Counted from the first letter of the stretch, positions 1-11,309 are shown. The stretch is 64,000 bases of DNA from Fragilaria crotonensis (GCA_022925895.1 JAKSYS010000179.1:1-64000); one strand, 5' to 3'. Translations and numbers: made by a program. Notes: generated from the sequence alone by a model not told the origin.

Positions 1-136
1 TACTACAATGTCATGAGGTGATGCACTCCTGCTTGGCATTAAATATAAGTACGGGTAGAAGCATGGAGCAAAAGCAAGAAATCTGTGTTTTATGATTGAG
101 AGAATTACCGAACCTTGTGCTGGTATGCATGTTTTA
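1..136. other. Left flank, no gene seen
   Basis: No open frame or RNA signature is visible. Its last three bases (134-136, TTA) are the left copy of the target-site duplication of the transposon that follows; the right copy is at 4371-4373. Confidence 0.6.
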
Positions 137-200
137 GGCGGTGTGTATACAGCAAAAAAATACAAACTTGATCCAAGTTTCCAAGTTTCCAACGGAATCT
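137..200. repeat. Left terminal inverted repeat of the Harbinger element
   Basis: 64 bp, matching the reverse complement of 4314-4370. The left copy is longer because an 8-bp block (AAGTTTCC) is tandemly duplicated near 178-190. Confidence 0.88.
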
Positions 201-240
201 TAGAAACGAATTAGATTGTTAAATTTCGCCCTGGTGCAGT

Positions 241-257
241 GGTATGTATACAGCAAA
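241..257. repeat. Second, internal copy of the TIR tip
   Basis: GGTATGTATACAGCAAA repeats the TIR tip at 140-156 (GGTGTGTATACAGCAAA) with one mismatch, 101 bp further in and in the same orientation. It could be a subterminal transposase-binding repeat or a remnant of a partly duplicated left end. Confidence 0.6.
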
Positions 258-376
258 TTGAAACTTTGAATCGAAGTAGGAAACTCCCAAGTTTTCGTTT
301 GAAGAAGACGAACGTGAGTAGCACTCCAGACGGATCTTTTCGTCCATAGATTTGTCATGCGTACTTGCCCACTGCA

Positions 377-1800
377 ATGTTATTAACTTATTGTCACAAT
401 GATAACATGGCTGCCACCAACAGCTACGTGCAGATGTCCCATGATGAGGGCTTAGAGAACTCCTTCAGGGTTTGTAGCGTCATTGCAAATATTGCAGCTG
501 TCCTTGTTGATCGTCATGCGAGGAAAGTTCAACGTCGTCGTATTCGAACGCGTAAGAGAACAAGGTCTTGTCGCACTAGACATTTTCGAGTACGCAAGAG
601 GAGGACCGTAGAGGACATCTATAATGAACTTGGGCCCATGTATTTCAGAAGGGCATATCGAATGCATTACAGTACCTTCAAGGCTCTTGCGGACGAGCTT
701 CGTCCCTATATAATTCTTGCATGTGATCTTAAAGGAGGACCAAACGATTCATTCCAAATGGTCCAATCTCTTCAGACGTCCGGCTTGCTTGTGCAATTAG
801 ATGGTTTTCTGGTGGATCAGCATACGATCTTATGACAACGTATGGTATCGGTCATTCAGATACAATCAAAAGTTACTGGTATGTTGTAGACGCTATCAAT
901 TCCCACCCGAACTTTAAGATTGAATACCCAAATGACCACGAGGATCAAAGACAAATTGCGCGTGGTTTTCAAAATGTGTCAAAGGCAGGCTTCAAGTGTT
1001 GTGCTGGGGCAATTGATGGCATCCTCATATGGATACATAAACCTCCAAGAAAGACTGCATGGACGTTGGTTGTAATGATGGTAAGTTCATGCACTCGAAA
1101 AGTAAGTTTGGACTAAATTGTCAGGCAGTCTGTGACGTTCGGGGTAGGATCCTTGACATTTCCATCATGTATCCTGGATCTACTTCCGATTGTCTTGCTT
1201 TTGAGGGCATGTCACTCTTTCATCGATTAGAGAATGGGCTTCTAGCTCCTGGTCTATGCATTTTCGGGACAATGCATACTTGAATACGCCTTACTTGGCA
1301 ACTCCATACCCGGCTGTGTCCGGTGGGACAAAGGATGACTACAACTTTTATCATTCGCAGCTGCGAATCCGGATAGAATGTGCCTTCGGAATTTTGACAC
1401 ATCGATGGTCAATACTTAGGAGCGCAATCCTGTGAACATCAGAATTACGAAGACTGTTGCATTGGTAATGGCTCTAGCCAAGCTACACAACTACTGTATC
1501 GATGCGAATGACAATGACATTTCCCAAATACTGCGAGGGACGAATGGACATCTGAAATCAATGGTGCTGTCCCCTTGGTTCCAGTTGAAGGTTATGATGA
1601 GGGCTTAGAGTTGACTCAACGATGTCATTCCCGAACAATTACTACATGGCGGTGAGCACTTCGACGACATCGGTCGTGCAGGTCGTCGACGTAGACAGCG
1701 CCATTACGAATTGGTGAACAATACACCACTTCCGAGAGAGCAACTGCATTCATACATTGCAGCAATTGGTGTCACACGACCCAGTCCACAACGTCCGTGA
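377..1800 (+). pseudogene. PIF/Harbinger transposase (DDE_Tnp_4 type), frameshifted
   Basis: This is the cut-and-paste transposase of the surrounding element. Read across at least three frame changes (near 790, 1060 and 1270, with a further break near 1430), the product follows the Harbinger pattern. An N-terminal basic region is followed by a helical segment ending in a G...YDLM block, then the DDE core: GAIDG..IWIHKP (first D, near 1012), YPGSTSD (second D, near 1170), a DNAYL block near 1270 and IECAFGILTHRW (E, near 1375). The C-terminus reads to a TGA at 1798. ATG 377 is the first in-frame methionine. Convergent accessory ORFs follow at 1891-2883. The frame breaks may be real decay or assembly indels, because coding similarity persists on both sides of each break. 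Confidence 0.8.
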
Positions 1801-1890
1801 GCAAGACAACCTACTAGTAAACATACTAGTACTAGATATTACTTGTTACTACCCTCTTGATAGGAACGACAACACGTATTCTACCAGCTA

Positions 1891-2883
1891 CTACTTATCA
1901 TTGTTGTCATCCAATTGTCGAATCTCTTCCTCCATTTTTGAAAGTTCAGATGTGTAGAATTGCAGCATGCGGCGACTGCGGTCATCATCAACACAGCTGA
2001 ATTCAGCAATTTTCATTCGATACATGCGAGTCTCATCAACCAAAAAGGAGCGACGATCAAAACGTCGTTTCCGAGTGTTCTCACGCTCCTGATGTTCACG
2101 ATCGAGCGCACGATCTGAAAGCAAACGTCGCTGAGAATCTACAAGGTCTTGAAGAGACTGCACCAATGGATTTTCAGCTGAAGTAGTATTTGTCATCTCG
2201 TCGTCATCTGTTTCTTCGTCAGCGTTTTGACTGCGACCGCCACGACTGCCACTGCGACTGCTTCCACCACTGCTTGTGATATTGCTCCTGGATGATGTCG
2301 TCCCACCTCTCCTTGACACAAGAGCAACTGACGACGCGTCGCTTGCGTTCGCATGGTTACTAAGTCGTTGCAGGCACGATGACAACAACTGTTGACTCTC
2401 AGCCACTTCCCAGTAGTAGAGGATGTACGAAGGCATTCCTCTCAGGAAGGCAGCACGGTTGTCGAGGGCTCTTGCTGGTCTCTGCCTCAGACTTACAAAT
2501 GCTTGTGCCATCGAGGAGGTTTCATTGTTATCATCCTCTTCATCTCCTCCATCCTGCTGCCCTCGGTCCAACCCACCATAATCGTCAAGCACCTGCTCAT
2601 CGCCTTCTCCATCCTGCTCTCGGTCCATACCGCCATCGCCTTGGCCGCTTGCTTCCCAATTCCTTATAATCGTCAATAGCTTGCATCTCATGGAAGTGAA
2701 GATATCTGCAATTTTGACGGCCGTCGCTGCAGAAAGACCAACAACGGCAGCATGGGAGCAATCGATTTCCGAGACGAAGTCCGAATGGCATCGTGATGGA
2801 GGTGCTTTTGGATTGAAATCAGAGCTATTCCAAAGCTCGGCAATAAGTTCATAACAAGTCTTTGGTCTGCGACGCAAAGACAA
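1891..2883 (-). CDS. Harbinger accessory ORF (coiled, charged protein), 5' end uncertain
   Basis: An open frame of about 330 codons inside the Harbinger element, convergent with the transposase. The first 90 residues hold a compact conserved-looking domain (RRPKTCYELIAELWN..., then SEIDCS, and MRCKLLTIIRNWEASGQGDGGMD). An acidic and Ser/Gly/Arg-rich linker follows, then a C-terminal charged, probably coiled-coil region rich in Arg, Glu and Asp. No ATG opens the frame: its upstream edge is a TTG at the border of the purine tract at 2884-3333. It is therefore either spliced from an upstream exon, possibly in the 3408-4085 ORF, or 5'-truncated by expansion of that tract. PIF/Harbinger elements usually carry a second, DNA-binding protein needed for transposition; that role is inferred from context only. 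Confidence 0.55.
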   Translation of the reverse strand: MSLRRRPKTCYELIAELWNSSDFNPKAPPSRCHSDFVSEIDCSHAAVVGLSAATAVKIADIFTSMRCKLLTIIRNWEASGQGDGGMDREQDGEGDEQVLDDYGGLDRGQQDGGDEEDDNNETSSMAQAFVSLRQRPARALDNRAAFLRGMPSYILYYWEVAESQQLLSSCLQRLSNHANASDASSVALVSRRGGTTSSRSNITSSGGSSRSGSRGGRSQNADEETDDDEMTNTTSAENPLVQSLQDLVDSQRRLLSDRALDREHQERENTRKRRFDRRSFLVDETRMYRMKIAEFSCVDDDRSRRMLQFYTSELSKMEEEIRQLDDNNDK

Positions 2884-3333
2884 AGAGAACAGACGAGACA
2901 GAACCCACGAGAGATCAAGAACAAGACAAGACGAGAACGAAACGCAAACGAAACGAGATCAAGGAGACGAGAACGAGATGGGAACGAGACGAGAACGAGA
3001 CAAGAACAAGAATGAGAACGAGGAGATGAGAAGAATAAATTGGGTAGGAGACAAGAACAAGAGCGAGGAGACGGGAACAACGAGACAGGAACGAAAACGT
3101 GGAGACGAGAACAAATGAGAGTGAGAACGAGGAGACGAAACGAGACAAGACAAGAACGAAAATGAGAACAAAGCGAGAACGAAGCGAGATCGAAACGAGA
3201 ACAAGTAATTGAGACGCGACGAGATGAAACGAGATGAAACGAGACGAAACGAGACGAGATGAGACGAAGCGACAAGATGACAAGACCAAGGCAGGAGAGC
3301 AAGAACCACCAGAGAGAGCACGAAAGAAAGTTA
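2884..3333. repeat. Purine-only minisatellite (GAGACGAAAC / GAGAACGA variants)
   Basis: About 450 bp whose plus strand is almost entirely G and A with scattered C, built from degenerate copies of GAGACGAAACGAGA and GACGAGAACGA. The minus-strand ORFs it contains (Arg/Ser/Leu/Val repeats) are by-products of the repeat. It lies between the two accessory ORFs of the Harbinger element. Its purity falls off after about 3290. Confidence 0.85.
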
Positions 3334-3407
3334 GTTTTCTTTTGTTTGCTTGCACACATGCATCATTTCATTTGACACGACCGCAGCACACTCACCTATT
3401 ATCTGAA

Positions 3408-4085
3408 TTACGGCCATCTAATTGTGTTCGCGAGAGGCAATTTCCCTCGAGAGAGAAACAACGATTTGACATCGTCACGTGTCAGAGTCATGATGACTCG
3501 CAAGTAGGGAACGCAACCACGCCAATTACCACCTCTCATTACTGCACCTGAAATTCCCTCCATAGTTAAAAATTGTTGTCGCTCCTGTTGCATCCTGCGG
3601 CTAATTTCTTGTAACCTCAGCACTTCAAATGTAAGGAATTGTACATCCATGGAATCAGATACAGGATGTTCTTCAAGCCACTCAATAATTTGATTTCGTG
3701 TCCAGTTGCTGGGTCGCGGAACCGACCTCATATTCGAAGCAGTCGCTCGTCGTTTGACTTCTTTCACAAGGTCAGAGTTCTTGGGCGGGCGGAGTGCGTT
3801 CTTTGAAAGGGTCGACCACGGTTCCTGTTCAAGGGAAAAAAGAGGTTCACTGTCATGCTCGAGACCAATTGACAACACGTACAAAATTGTCTTGTCATTA
3901 CCGGAATCAACGTAGAGTTTTTTGCATTCACTACTGCTATGAGTCGACACGAATTCTGGCTGCGTTGACATTCCTCCTCCTGTTGCTGCCTCAACGCCAT
4001 CAGCAGTACTGCCAACAGCACAAATGCCGCTATCATCAGGTGGCTGCTGATGAGGAGCACCGGGTGGTGTGGTGTTATTGCTCAT
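3408..4085 (-). CDS. Harbinger accessory ORF, possible DNA-binding exon
   Basis: ATG at 4085; about 225 codons. The N-terminal half is low-complexity (Pro/Gln/Gly/Ser/Thr). The middle contains RPPKNSDLVKEVKRR and then RPSNWTRNQIIEWLEEHPV, a Trp-containing basic/helical block followed by a helical LRLQEISRRMQQERQQF segment. This arrangement is reminiscent of the Myb/SANT-like helper proteins of Harbinger elements, but I cannot prove the fold by eye. It lies just inside the right TIR and points toward the 1891-2883 ORF, so the two may be exons of one helper gene separated by the purine tract. Confidence 0.5.
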   Translation of the reverse strand: MSNNTTPPGAPHQQPPDDSGICAVGSTADGVEAATGGGMSTQPEFVSTHSSSECKKLYVDSGNDKTILYVLSIGLEHDSEPLFSLEQEPWSTLSKNALRPPKNSDLVKEVKRRATASNMRSVPRPSNWTRNQIIEWLEEHPVSDSMDVQFLTFEVLRLQEISRRMQQERQQFLTMEGISGAVMRGGNWRGCVPYLRVIMTLTRDDVKSLFLSRGKLPLANTIRWP

Positions 4086-4180
4086 CGTCAAAATGGGGGA
4101 CGACGAGGACAACAATGAATGCACTCGACACTATTGAGTGAAGCACGAAGAATATCCATGCGCGAATAGAGCGCATGCGA

Positions 4181-4333
4181 AACTTGGATAACCAAACTTG
4201 GCTAAAAAAATGTGGGCAACTTGGACATCCTAGTGGATCAAAGTTGAGTCTTACTAACTCGGAAATCCAAGTTAAGTCACGAATTAGGGAATCTATTTTG
4301 TTTTTTGGAGGTGAGATTCCGTTGGAAACTTGG
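4181..4333. repeat. Subterminal AACTTGG repeats
   Basis: AACTTGG occurs at about 4181, 4195, 4218 and 4327, and its complement CCAAGTT near 175 and 181 at the other end. This is the pattern expected of subterminal transposase-binding sites. Confidence 0.6.
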
Positions 4334-4370
4334 ATCCAAGTTCGGAAAATTTTGCTGTATACACACCACC
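4314..4370. repeat. Right terminal inverted repeat of the Harbinger element
   Basis: 57 bp, reverse-complementary to 137-200 with one 8-bp gap and a few mismatches. It is followed directly by the TTA target duplication at 4371-4373. Confidence 0.88.
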
Positions 4371-4373
4371 TTA

Positions 4374-5405
4374 CTGTCCGCTTATTCGAAAGACGCCAGA
4401 ATAGATGTCCCCGTCGAGCACAGGTCAAAACAAGTGTACGTGGTAATCGACGTATACTTCATACTTCATACTACCGCACGGCAGAAAAGACATCTGGAAA
4501 CTCCCATACAACGTGATGTAAATTTTACACAAATTAAATCTCGATCGGCTCGAAAAGGGGACATAGCCCGGCTCCCCATGAACATGTAACATGTGTGTGA
4601 AGTGTGAACATGTCCACATGTCCACATACAATTCGCGAGCTCTATGCAGTTTTCTACGTGACTCGCGCCTAGAGTCATGGACCAGCCGCCTATGACTTCA
4701 TTGGACGTTTTGGAAGACACAACAGTTTTTCAGGATAGAATACCCGAGTATTCTACTCCGTATTCTAGTATGCCAGTGCCAGTTACAAAGTAAACTGTCA
4801 TACTATACAAATGTCGTAAAAGGCACTCTGCTGCAATCGGTGCATGGTGCGTTGGAACACCGGATGCAAATCTATCATCCATTCTACGCCGCTTTTCTAC
4901 TGGTATACGAGTACAAAAAGTAGTGTCCAAGGTCCAGGGACACGGAGAGTGGCAATCGGAAATCGCTCGCTTTTCCCTCCGAAGGTCGCTATCGTAGCCT
5001 CAAAAGCGTAAAAGTGTTCAAAGCCAAGCCAACAGCAGTCAGTAGTTAGTCAGCAGTCGACTTGTTGCGGATCACTTGCTTCTCTCAAAGGCTTAAGGAG
5101 CCTCGAACTTTGCTATTTCCCAACGTTGTGGGATCTAGTAGTGGGTCCATTGCGCTTGATACTCGCAGTACAGTAGTGCAAGGGAGTCCTCGAGTACTGG
5201 ATACCGACGGATTTCTCGCCTCTTTCGTCAGTACTCAGACTACCAGGCACTAGAGTACTGATAAAGTGCCACGAGGTGGACACAGCCTTTCTTCGGCACC
5301 TCTTTTATTCCCACCTTCGGTTTTGCCTGTTGTCTCATTGACGCTGTTTGCTGTACTGTGTGCACCTCGCTCTTTCGACATTCACAATTGAAATCCTGAG
5401 GAATA
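4374..5405. other. Intergenic, no gene seen
   Basis: No convincing frame. A small cluster of ACATGT palindromes lies at about 4580-4625, and GTAC/TACT-rich short palindromes occur at 4735-4790 and 5160-5270. The last 100 bp is pyrimidine-rich and probably contains the promoter and leader of the gene starting at 5406. Confidence 0.5.
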
Positions 5406-8400
5406 ATGAAAGGCCTTAAGCGTTTGATACCTCAACGAAAGAAGAAGAATGCCAGCAGCGACAGTAACGACAATATCACTGAGGCACTATTTCTCAACGA
5501 GGATGACCCTTCTGCGCATCGTCGCCACAATGTCACGGAAACGAATATGGAACCAGCTGCGCCCTCTCCTGATTCAGAACCTGTTAGTCGATACACTACG
5601 GTGGACGAAGATTACGATCCTTCGCTGGCATTCTTGGCACGCGGCAACGATGAGACTACGTCATTCGGTGAACAAGCACACGAACTGTCCTCATGGCCAG
5701 AGGACCCGATAAGTATTCCAGAACAATCGTTTTCGACTCAACTCAACGGGGCCAAAGGAAACTTTCCACTGGGAGTACGCAAAGTGATGCAACGTTTGCG
5801 AATGCCTGATAGCGCTTCACTCGTCATCCAATCCTATGCAGATGTCCCCTCTTGGAGCAAACCAAACTACCTCGCGGTGGTGTCAGTATGGAAACGAAAG
5901 CTGTGGGAAGCAGGTACGCGGCGGATGCTGTCCACAGGATTGCATTATTATTCTTGCTGCTTTACTCAACCATCTCTTCGCGCTACATCATGCCTCATTC
6001 TTTTTCACAGTTTGGTATTCCGCCTGAAACTATCAAAGACAGCATGCGCCTCGGATTGTCAGTCCCAGCGGTGTACATTGTTCCAGTGGAAAGATTTTGC
6101 CGAGAGATGGGGCCTGCGTTGGGCGTGAACCTCGCTGAATTCGAATTCCTGCCTATTTCAACTTCTTCATTCACAAAAAAGTTTGCACCCTAGTTGTGGA
6201 TTCCGAAGACGCTGAACAAAACATCTGACGAGTCTTCAGTGAGACTCTTTGGGTCCTGCACAATTTAGACGAGAGGTTAATCCCATTGCCTACGAAGAAG
6301 AAGATTTTGCTCCAGACTTTCCACGTGACGCTATTCCGAACTTTCAAAAGGAGCTAGAGTATTTCAGAATTATGCCTGATGGCAAGGAGCTCGTTCTCGA
6401 AACTCTCTTGAACTTTCGTCATTTTGAAATGCCAGGAGAGACCGGTGTTCATGAAACCTAGGTGTCCCACCTCCTCTGGACTATTGGAACACGGAGATCA
6501 CCAACAAAGACCTGGCTCGGAATACGATGACGGAAAAGATACCGATGAGTTGGACATGAGCTTCAATCTAGATTCTTCGGAAGTAGATCAGTCAAAGGAG
6601 GTGTCGACAATGACCAAGATGCAATTAGGGCAAAAAGCACGTTGGAAGTATTCTCAGGCGCGTTGGATTGGTGAGTAGAGTGCGGAAGTTGATATGGCCT
6701 GTTTCGTGTGATGACCATATATTCTCATAGAACTGTGTAGGTGATGTTGCGACAGTGTGGCCATCTGACGCTACTCAACAACAAATCGCGGCACGGACAT
6801 GCAAGCGCGTCGAGATTTTCAAGATGCCAGGAGGCACGAGGTACATTCTGCACGATATCGACGAAAACAACCACATAGTGGGAAAAGCTAGGTTTTCTGG
6901 TCATGTCAAGGTTTCCGAGTCGATGGGAGTAGATGGTTTGGGGCAACATCTGAAGTCGATGATACTGGAGATGAGGATGGGGATGACCAGGACACGGACG
7001 ATGCTGATTCGGATACTTCAGAGCTGCCAGACATATTATTTGAACGGAGGACACTTCCTCCAACGTTCAATCCTCCATCCTTTGGCGTTACCATTCTTGG
7101 AAATTCTCATGGTTTTGATAAGAGTGGATCAGTCTCTGGCTACGTTCTTTGGATCAACGGACGCGGTGTTATGATTGATCCACCACCATATTCGTCCGCC
7201 ACCCTGGAACGTGAGGGGATTCGACCGAGAACAATTGTTGGTATCATATTGACGCATTGCCACGCTGACCATGACGCAGGTGCCTTTCAAAAAGTCTTGA
7301 CGGGCTCACCCGTGGTTGTCATCACCACGCCAACGATCTACAAAAGTTTTATACGAAAATATGCAGCTTTGTCGGCACTAAGCCCTGCTCTCCTGCGTCA
7401 CAGTCATCGTCACAAGCCAGCAATCATCGGGAGTCCACTTCGGTTTCAGGGCGCCACGTTCCACTTTACCTACACTCTACACACTATTCCTTGCGTTGGG
7501 TTTCGTGTGGACTGGAGAGGGCGGTCAATGGTCTTCACCGGTGATCACTTCAACTTCCCCCCAGCAATAGACAAGTTGCAAGCAAGTGTAAGTTTGACTA
7601 GCGTTGCGCTCCAGTAATGATGTTTTTCACTCAGCAGGTTTTTTTTTTCGCAGGGCGTGCTTTCCAAGGCACGAGCTGATGATTTGCGAAACCTTCCACT
7701 TCAGGACACTGACTTACTCCTTCACGAAGCTGGGGCCTATTCACACCCCACTCGATGTGCTACTCAAATTGCCCCAGCGTGTGAAAAGAAGAATGTATGT
7801 TGTCCACACGTCAGCTCTACCCGAGGGTTGTGAACTGCGGGTTGCGCCAACTGGAACGGCGGGACGATTCGACTCGACCAGGTCCAAAGGCATCTGGTGT
7901 CGAGCAGCGCGTCCATCATCGAGGCGGGGCAACATCAAGTATGCGAGAAAGCGTCGGTCGCGGGGATGATTCGTTTCCTGCCTCATGGGGAAGAGCCACT
8001 AACGAGTATGAGCCGATTTCCGAAGAAATGATTGCAGACTTGAGCTCAAGCGATCCTAGACTCATGACATCATCTTTCGCTCATTTGGCTCTTGCAACTA
8101 CCCCGACCAAGAACGCTCAGAAAGCTGCACGATCAAACTCTTTGCTCGGTACAGATCTCGCGCCACCGCTAGTATCTCTCAGGCCAGCATCAAGCACAGA
8201 TGCCTGGTTCATTCTCAATTTGTTGAGTGCTGTTCCGTTCTTGACAAGCCTGTCCTACGCCTCAACGATGGAAGTGCTCGAGACAGCGAGAGTCGATGCG
8301 TACTGTAAAGACGAAATAATCGTCCCTGCAGCACGACGAAACCAAGTGCTTTGCGTTGTTTGGGAAGGCACGTGTGTCGAGCGAGCTAAAGGCACGACTC

Positions 8401-9956
8401 GAATTGGAACTGGCGGACGAAGAATCGCTCCTTTGCTTCCTGTCCCGGAAATGGATTGGCAAGGTATTAATGGTGCCGTGTGGCATGCTGGGGACTGGAC
8501 TGGGCCAATCGCTCTGCAACCCGAAAAGCATCTTAGCGGTGACAGCAATTTCGGGACGTCGCATGATGTAGTTGCCATGTCGTCGGAAGGAGTTAAGGTG
8601 GGATTCCTAGGTTGCTCGTGTCGCTCGTTTTGTGTGTCATGCTCTCACCAATATGCTTTGAACAGGCAATTTCTGTTGAATTCTCGAACTTACATGCGAT
8701 CCTGAAGAGCGGATCAGCGCTATACCGCAAGTACCTAGAAAGGCGAAACTCCAACGTAGGGCTACTGCGTCTCGGCCCTCTAACTTGAAACCAGATTCAA
8801 CGGCTGGACTGTTAGATGATGCTATGCGGAACTTGAATGCTTTGGAATTGCTAGATTGCAACTCTGCAATGCGCAAATTGAGCGCCGTTCAAAAGCGTCA
8901 CCTTGAGAGTCTTGCAGAGGGGCCGGTATACTTTCAACCTGGGGAGAGGCTATGGCGAGCTGGAGCCCTGTCGATAAGGCATTCGTTGTGGTGTCTGGTA
9001 CGGCGTCTTTTGTTCCTAGAAGGAGAAACGCTGGCTCTGTTGGCCTACCACCTTCAAGCATGGGGTCAACGACATCTCCAAGTAATGATTTTCCATCTAA
9101 AAGCCGTGATTCTGACGACACGAGCAAGCTTTCGCTTGGTGAAACGATGCAACGCGATGCTTTGGCTGCCGTTCGCGAATTAAGAATCCCAGATTCAGAG
9201 GTTCAAGACTGCGCCACTGAAGATGGGAATGAGGCTAGTGCAAGGCACTTCCAGTTGGACTCCATCTTCACTCGGCCTGGTGCCGCAGGTCAAGAAAGCG
9301 TGCCTTCATCGTTGACGGATGCACATGATTATGCGAAACTAAGTCGAGGCTTGCAAAACGCGCTGACATTCTGAACCGAGCTAAAGCCGGAAAGTGTTCG
9401 ACCGATAAGCATGAGGAGTCGGATGGGGTCGAAGACGATGATAGTGCGCAGAACCTGGAAAACGTTTTCTTGACCTGGAAACGGAGGACGTTGGACGACA
9501 CAGTGATACACGGATCATCTTATGTCTCGTGCTCGACGACGATCGTCTCGAGCTCGATTCGCCAACAAAGTACTGGGACGGTTGTATAGCAGACGTGCCT
9601 TTACTGGAGGCCTTGTCTTTCCCGAGGACACTTCCTTGGTGATGTCAAAAATGGTTGCGCCCCTCCTGTCGATGGATGCTGATTCGGACCTCTTTCCGAA
9701 CAAAGAAGTTGATGATGGACCGAATTATGGCTTCGGCGAGAAGATGGAAGGTACAAGGGATGCGTCACTTCGCAACCTCCAAACGGTACAAGAACAGAAT
9801 GACAGTGAATTCGCGATTGTTCATAGTTCGACGCTAACGGCGGGCAAGGATGGATGCGTTGTACTGGTTTTCCTCAAACCAAGTCTTATCCCCTTCCTCG
9901 ATGAGTACCCTGGTCTGTTGCTTAGTCTTCTTGAACTCAGGTCGTGGTGTAGTTGA
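5406..9956 (+). CDS. Metallo-beta-lactamase-fold protein with cyclic-nucleotide-binding C-terminus (class II phosphodiesterase-like), multiple frameshifts
   Basis: Probably a cyclic-nucleotide-responsive hydrolase of the class II phosphodiesterase type; Dictyostelium PdeD is the comparison I have in mind, with an MBL domain followed by cNMP-binding domains. ATG 5406 opens a charged N-terminal region. Near 7110-7600 lies the catalytic MBL domain: ILTHCHADHDAG (HxHxDH metal site, near 7250), FTGDHF (near 7537) and later HEAG and VVHTS. Near 9590-9660, reading through indels gives GLVF.RGHFLGDV, a phosphate-binding-cassette-like motif of a cNMP-binding domain; a second such domain is likely at 8780-8960. 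Introns are recognisable at about 6670-6740 (ends GTGAGT...TAG), 7589-7653 (GTAAG...CAG) and 8598-8666. At least six single-base frame changes occur, several at homopolymers, without extra in-frame stops in conserved blocks. I suspect sequence error more than decay. Confidence 0.72.
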
Positions 9957-10009
9957 TCACTTGCTCTAGATGAAGGTGAACATGTTGCTCATAATGAGTT
10001 AATCTAGTC

Positions 10010-11050
10010 CTACTCCTTCGCTCTCGTTTGCGGTTGATTCACTTCTAACTTCGTTTCCCGATTAAGTAGTTCCGCCAGAACGAGTTGGACACCAATCGCA
10101 GGTGTGAGTGATACCTGCAACAGATCAGCCGAGGTGGCCAAACTCTTTGCCAACCCAATGTATTCCTTGTTTTCGTCTTTCAGTATGACAGGCAACTCCA
10201 AGTACTTTCGACAGCTCTCAATCAGTTCAAGGTGCCTATCTTTGTCAGCGGCGTCGCCACCTGCAAAATCCTTCCAAATCTCTATGCCTGGTTTGTTAAA
10301 GGCTAACATAGAATACATTTCCACGGCCGTCAATCCGAATGTATTGTCTTCCTCAATGGCGACAGTAGAAAAATTTGTGGTTCGTTTAGTGACAAAATCC
10401 ATTTCGGTCCCCATTAGGGGCATATCGGTGACCTTACGTCGATCATCTTGTTCCATATCCCGCTGTTCCAATTTCTCGATAGCATGAAGGGACTTTCGGA
10501 GTCGTGGAGATGTGAGCTCTGGTTGACTGAGCGTTTGAGTGGTCCAGCATCCTTGAGAAATTGATCAAATCCTGTGTTAATACACCCACCGTATAGAGAA
10601 ACCACCAGAAATGAAGGCCCAAGGACGAATCATGATGTTGGCAGTTGACGTGAGTGGACATGAATATTGCATTGTTACAAAGAACTGGTGGAGTACTCGG
10701 GCCGGAGCACTGACTGTCGCGCATGGGAAACATCATCACAAGCGATGATAACCTCTCATAACATTATAAGGAACGACGAACTGGAAACACTCACCGGTGG
10801 CATCTCGTTCTCTTGTCGTATTTTCTTCTTCCTCTGGGGTCGGCTGAACTATCACATCCATGCCTCTGGTGAAACCAATTGCAGCATTCGGATCGGAGAA
10901 GCCATACTTGTTTTTCTTTACACTGTTTTTCATTTCCTGATCCATTTGCATCTGCGCCCGTAACAACGCTTTGTCATACGCAGCACCCAATCGGCGAGAC
11001 ATTGCTGGCCCCGCGGTGCATGATTTGATGTTGATGCTTTTTATGTACAT
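10010..11050 (-). CDS. Conserved-looking two-exon gene of unknown function
   Basis: Two exons join cleanly in frame: 11050-10795 and 10551-10010. The 243-bp intron has donor CCG|GTGAGTG and acceptor CTCAAG|GAT. The product is about 265 residues. An alternative start is the ATG at 11002, which begins MSRRLGAAYDKALLRAQ. The N-terminus is basic and helical, followed by an acidic PTPEEEEN stretch. The second half is a hydrophilic alpha-helical region (LRKSLHAIEKLEQRDMEQDD...), then a more globular part with FGLTAVEMYSMLAFNKPGIEIWKDF and a helical C-terminus ending in TRAKE. No signal peptide or membrane segment is evident. I do not recognise the family. It converges with the gene ending at 9956, only about 50 bp away. 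Confidence 0.65.
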
Positions 11051-11309
11051 GCCAAGACCGATCCGACTTGATGGCACGGTAGCAATAAATCAATAACTCA
11101 AGAAGCCTTCGTTTTCTTATCGATGTCGCGTCTAACGAAATCGTGAAGGACGACGAGTAAGCGATCGAGTCAGCGTGACTTCAGTTTCGTCTTCATCAAA
11201 GGTGTTCCATTTCGATTTCGTTGCGTTACGCACTCTATGCACATGATACATGATACATACTTACATACCGCAGGACCGCAGGTGCCGACACATATGCACC
11301 CCTACATAG

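Larger units (their letters stand above)
137..4370. mobile_element. PIF/Harbinger DNA transposon, 4.2 kb, both ends present
   Basis: The ends are inverted copies of each other: the left begins GGCGGTGTGTATACAGC and the reverse complement of the right begins GGTGGTGTGTATACAGC. The match runs for about 60 bp down to AACGGAATCT. Each end is abutted by TTA (134-136 and 4371-4373), the 3-bp target duplication typical of PIF/Harbinger elements. Inside are a Harbinger transposase on the plus strand (377-1800, frameshifted), two accessory-type ORFs on the minus strand (1891-2883 and 3408-4085) and a purine-only repeat tract (2884-3333). Short AACTTGG motifs cluster near both ends and may be transposase binding sites. 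The termini look intact, so the element could still be mobilised in trans. Confidence 0.9.

Noticed and set aside
2379-2679. Two plus-strand ORFs of about 95 codons
   Set aside because: They are antisense to the accessory ORF at 1891-2883 and show no codon pattern or family.
2688-3359. Several overlapping minus-strand ORFs of 120-223 codons rich in Leu/Val/Ser/Arg
   Set aside because: They are translations of the purine-only minisatellite in different frames; the repeat lacks stops by composition, not because it codes.
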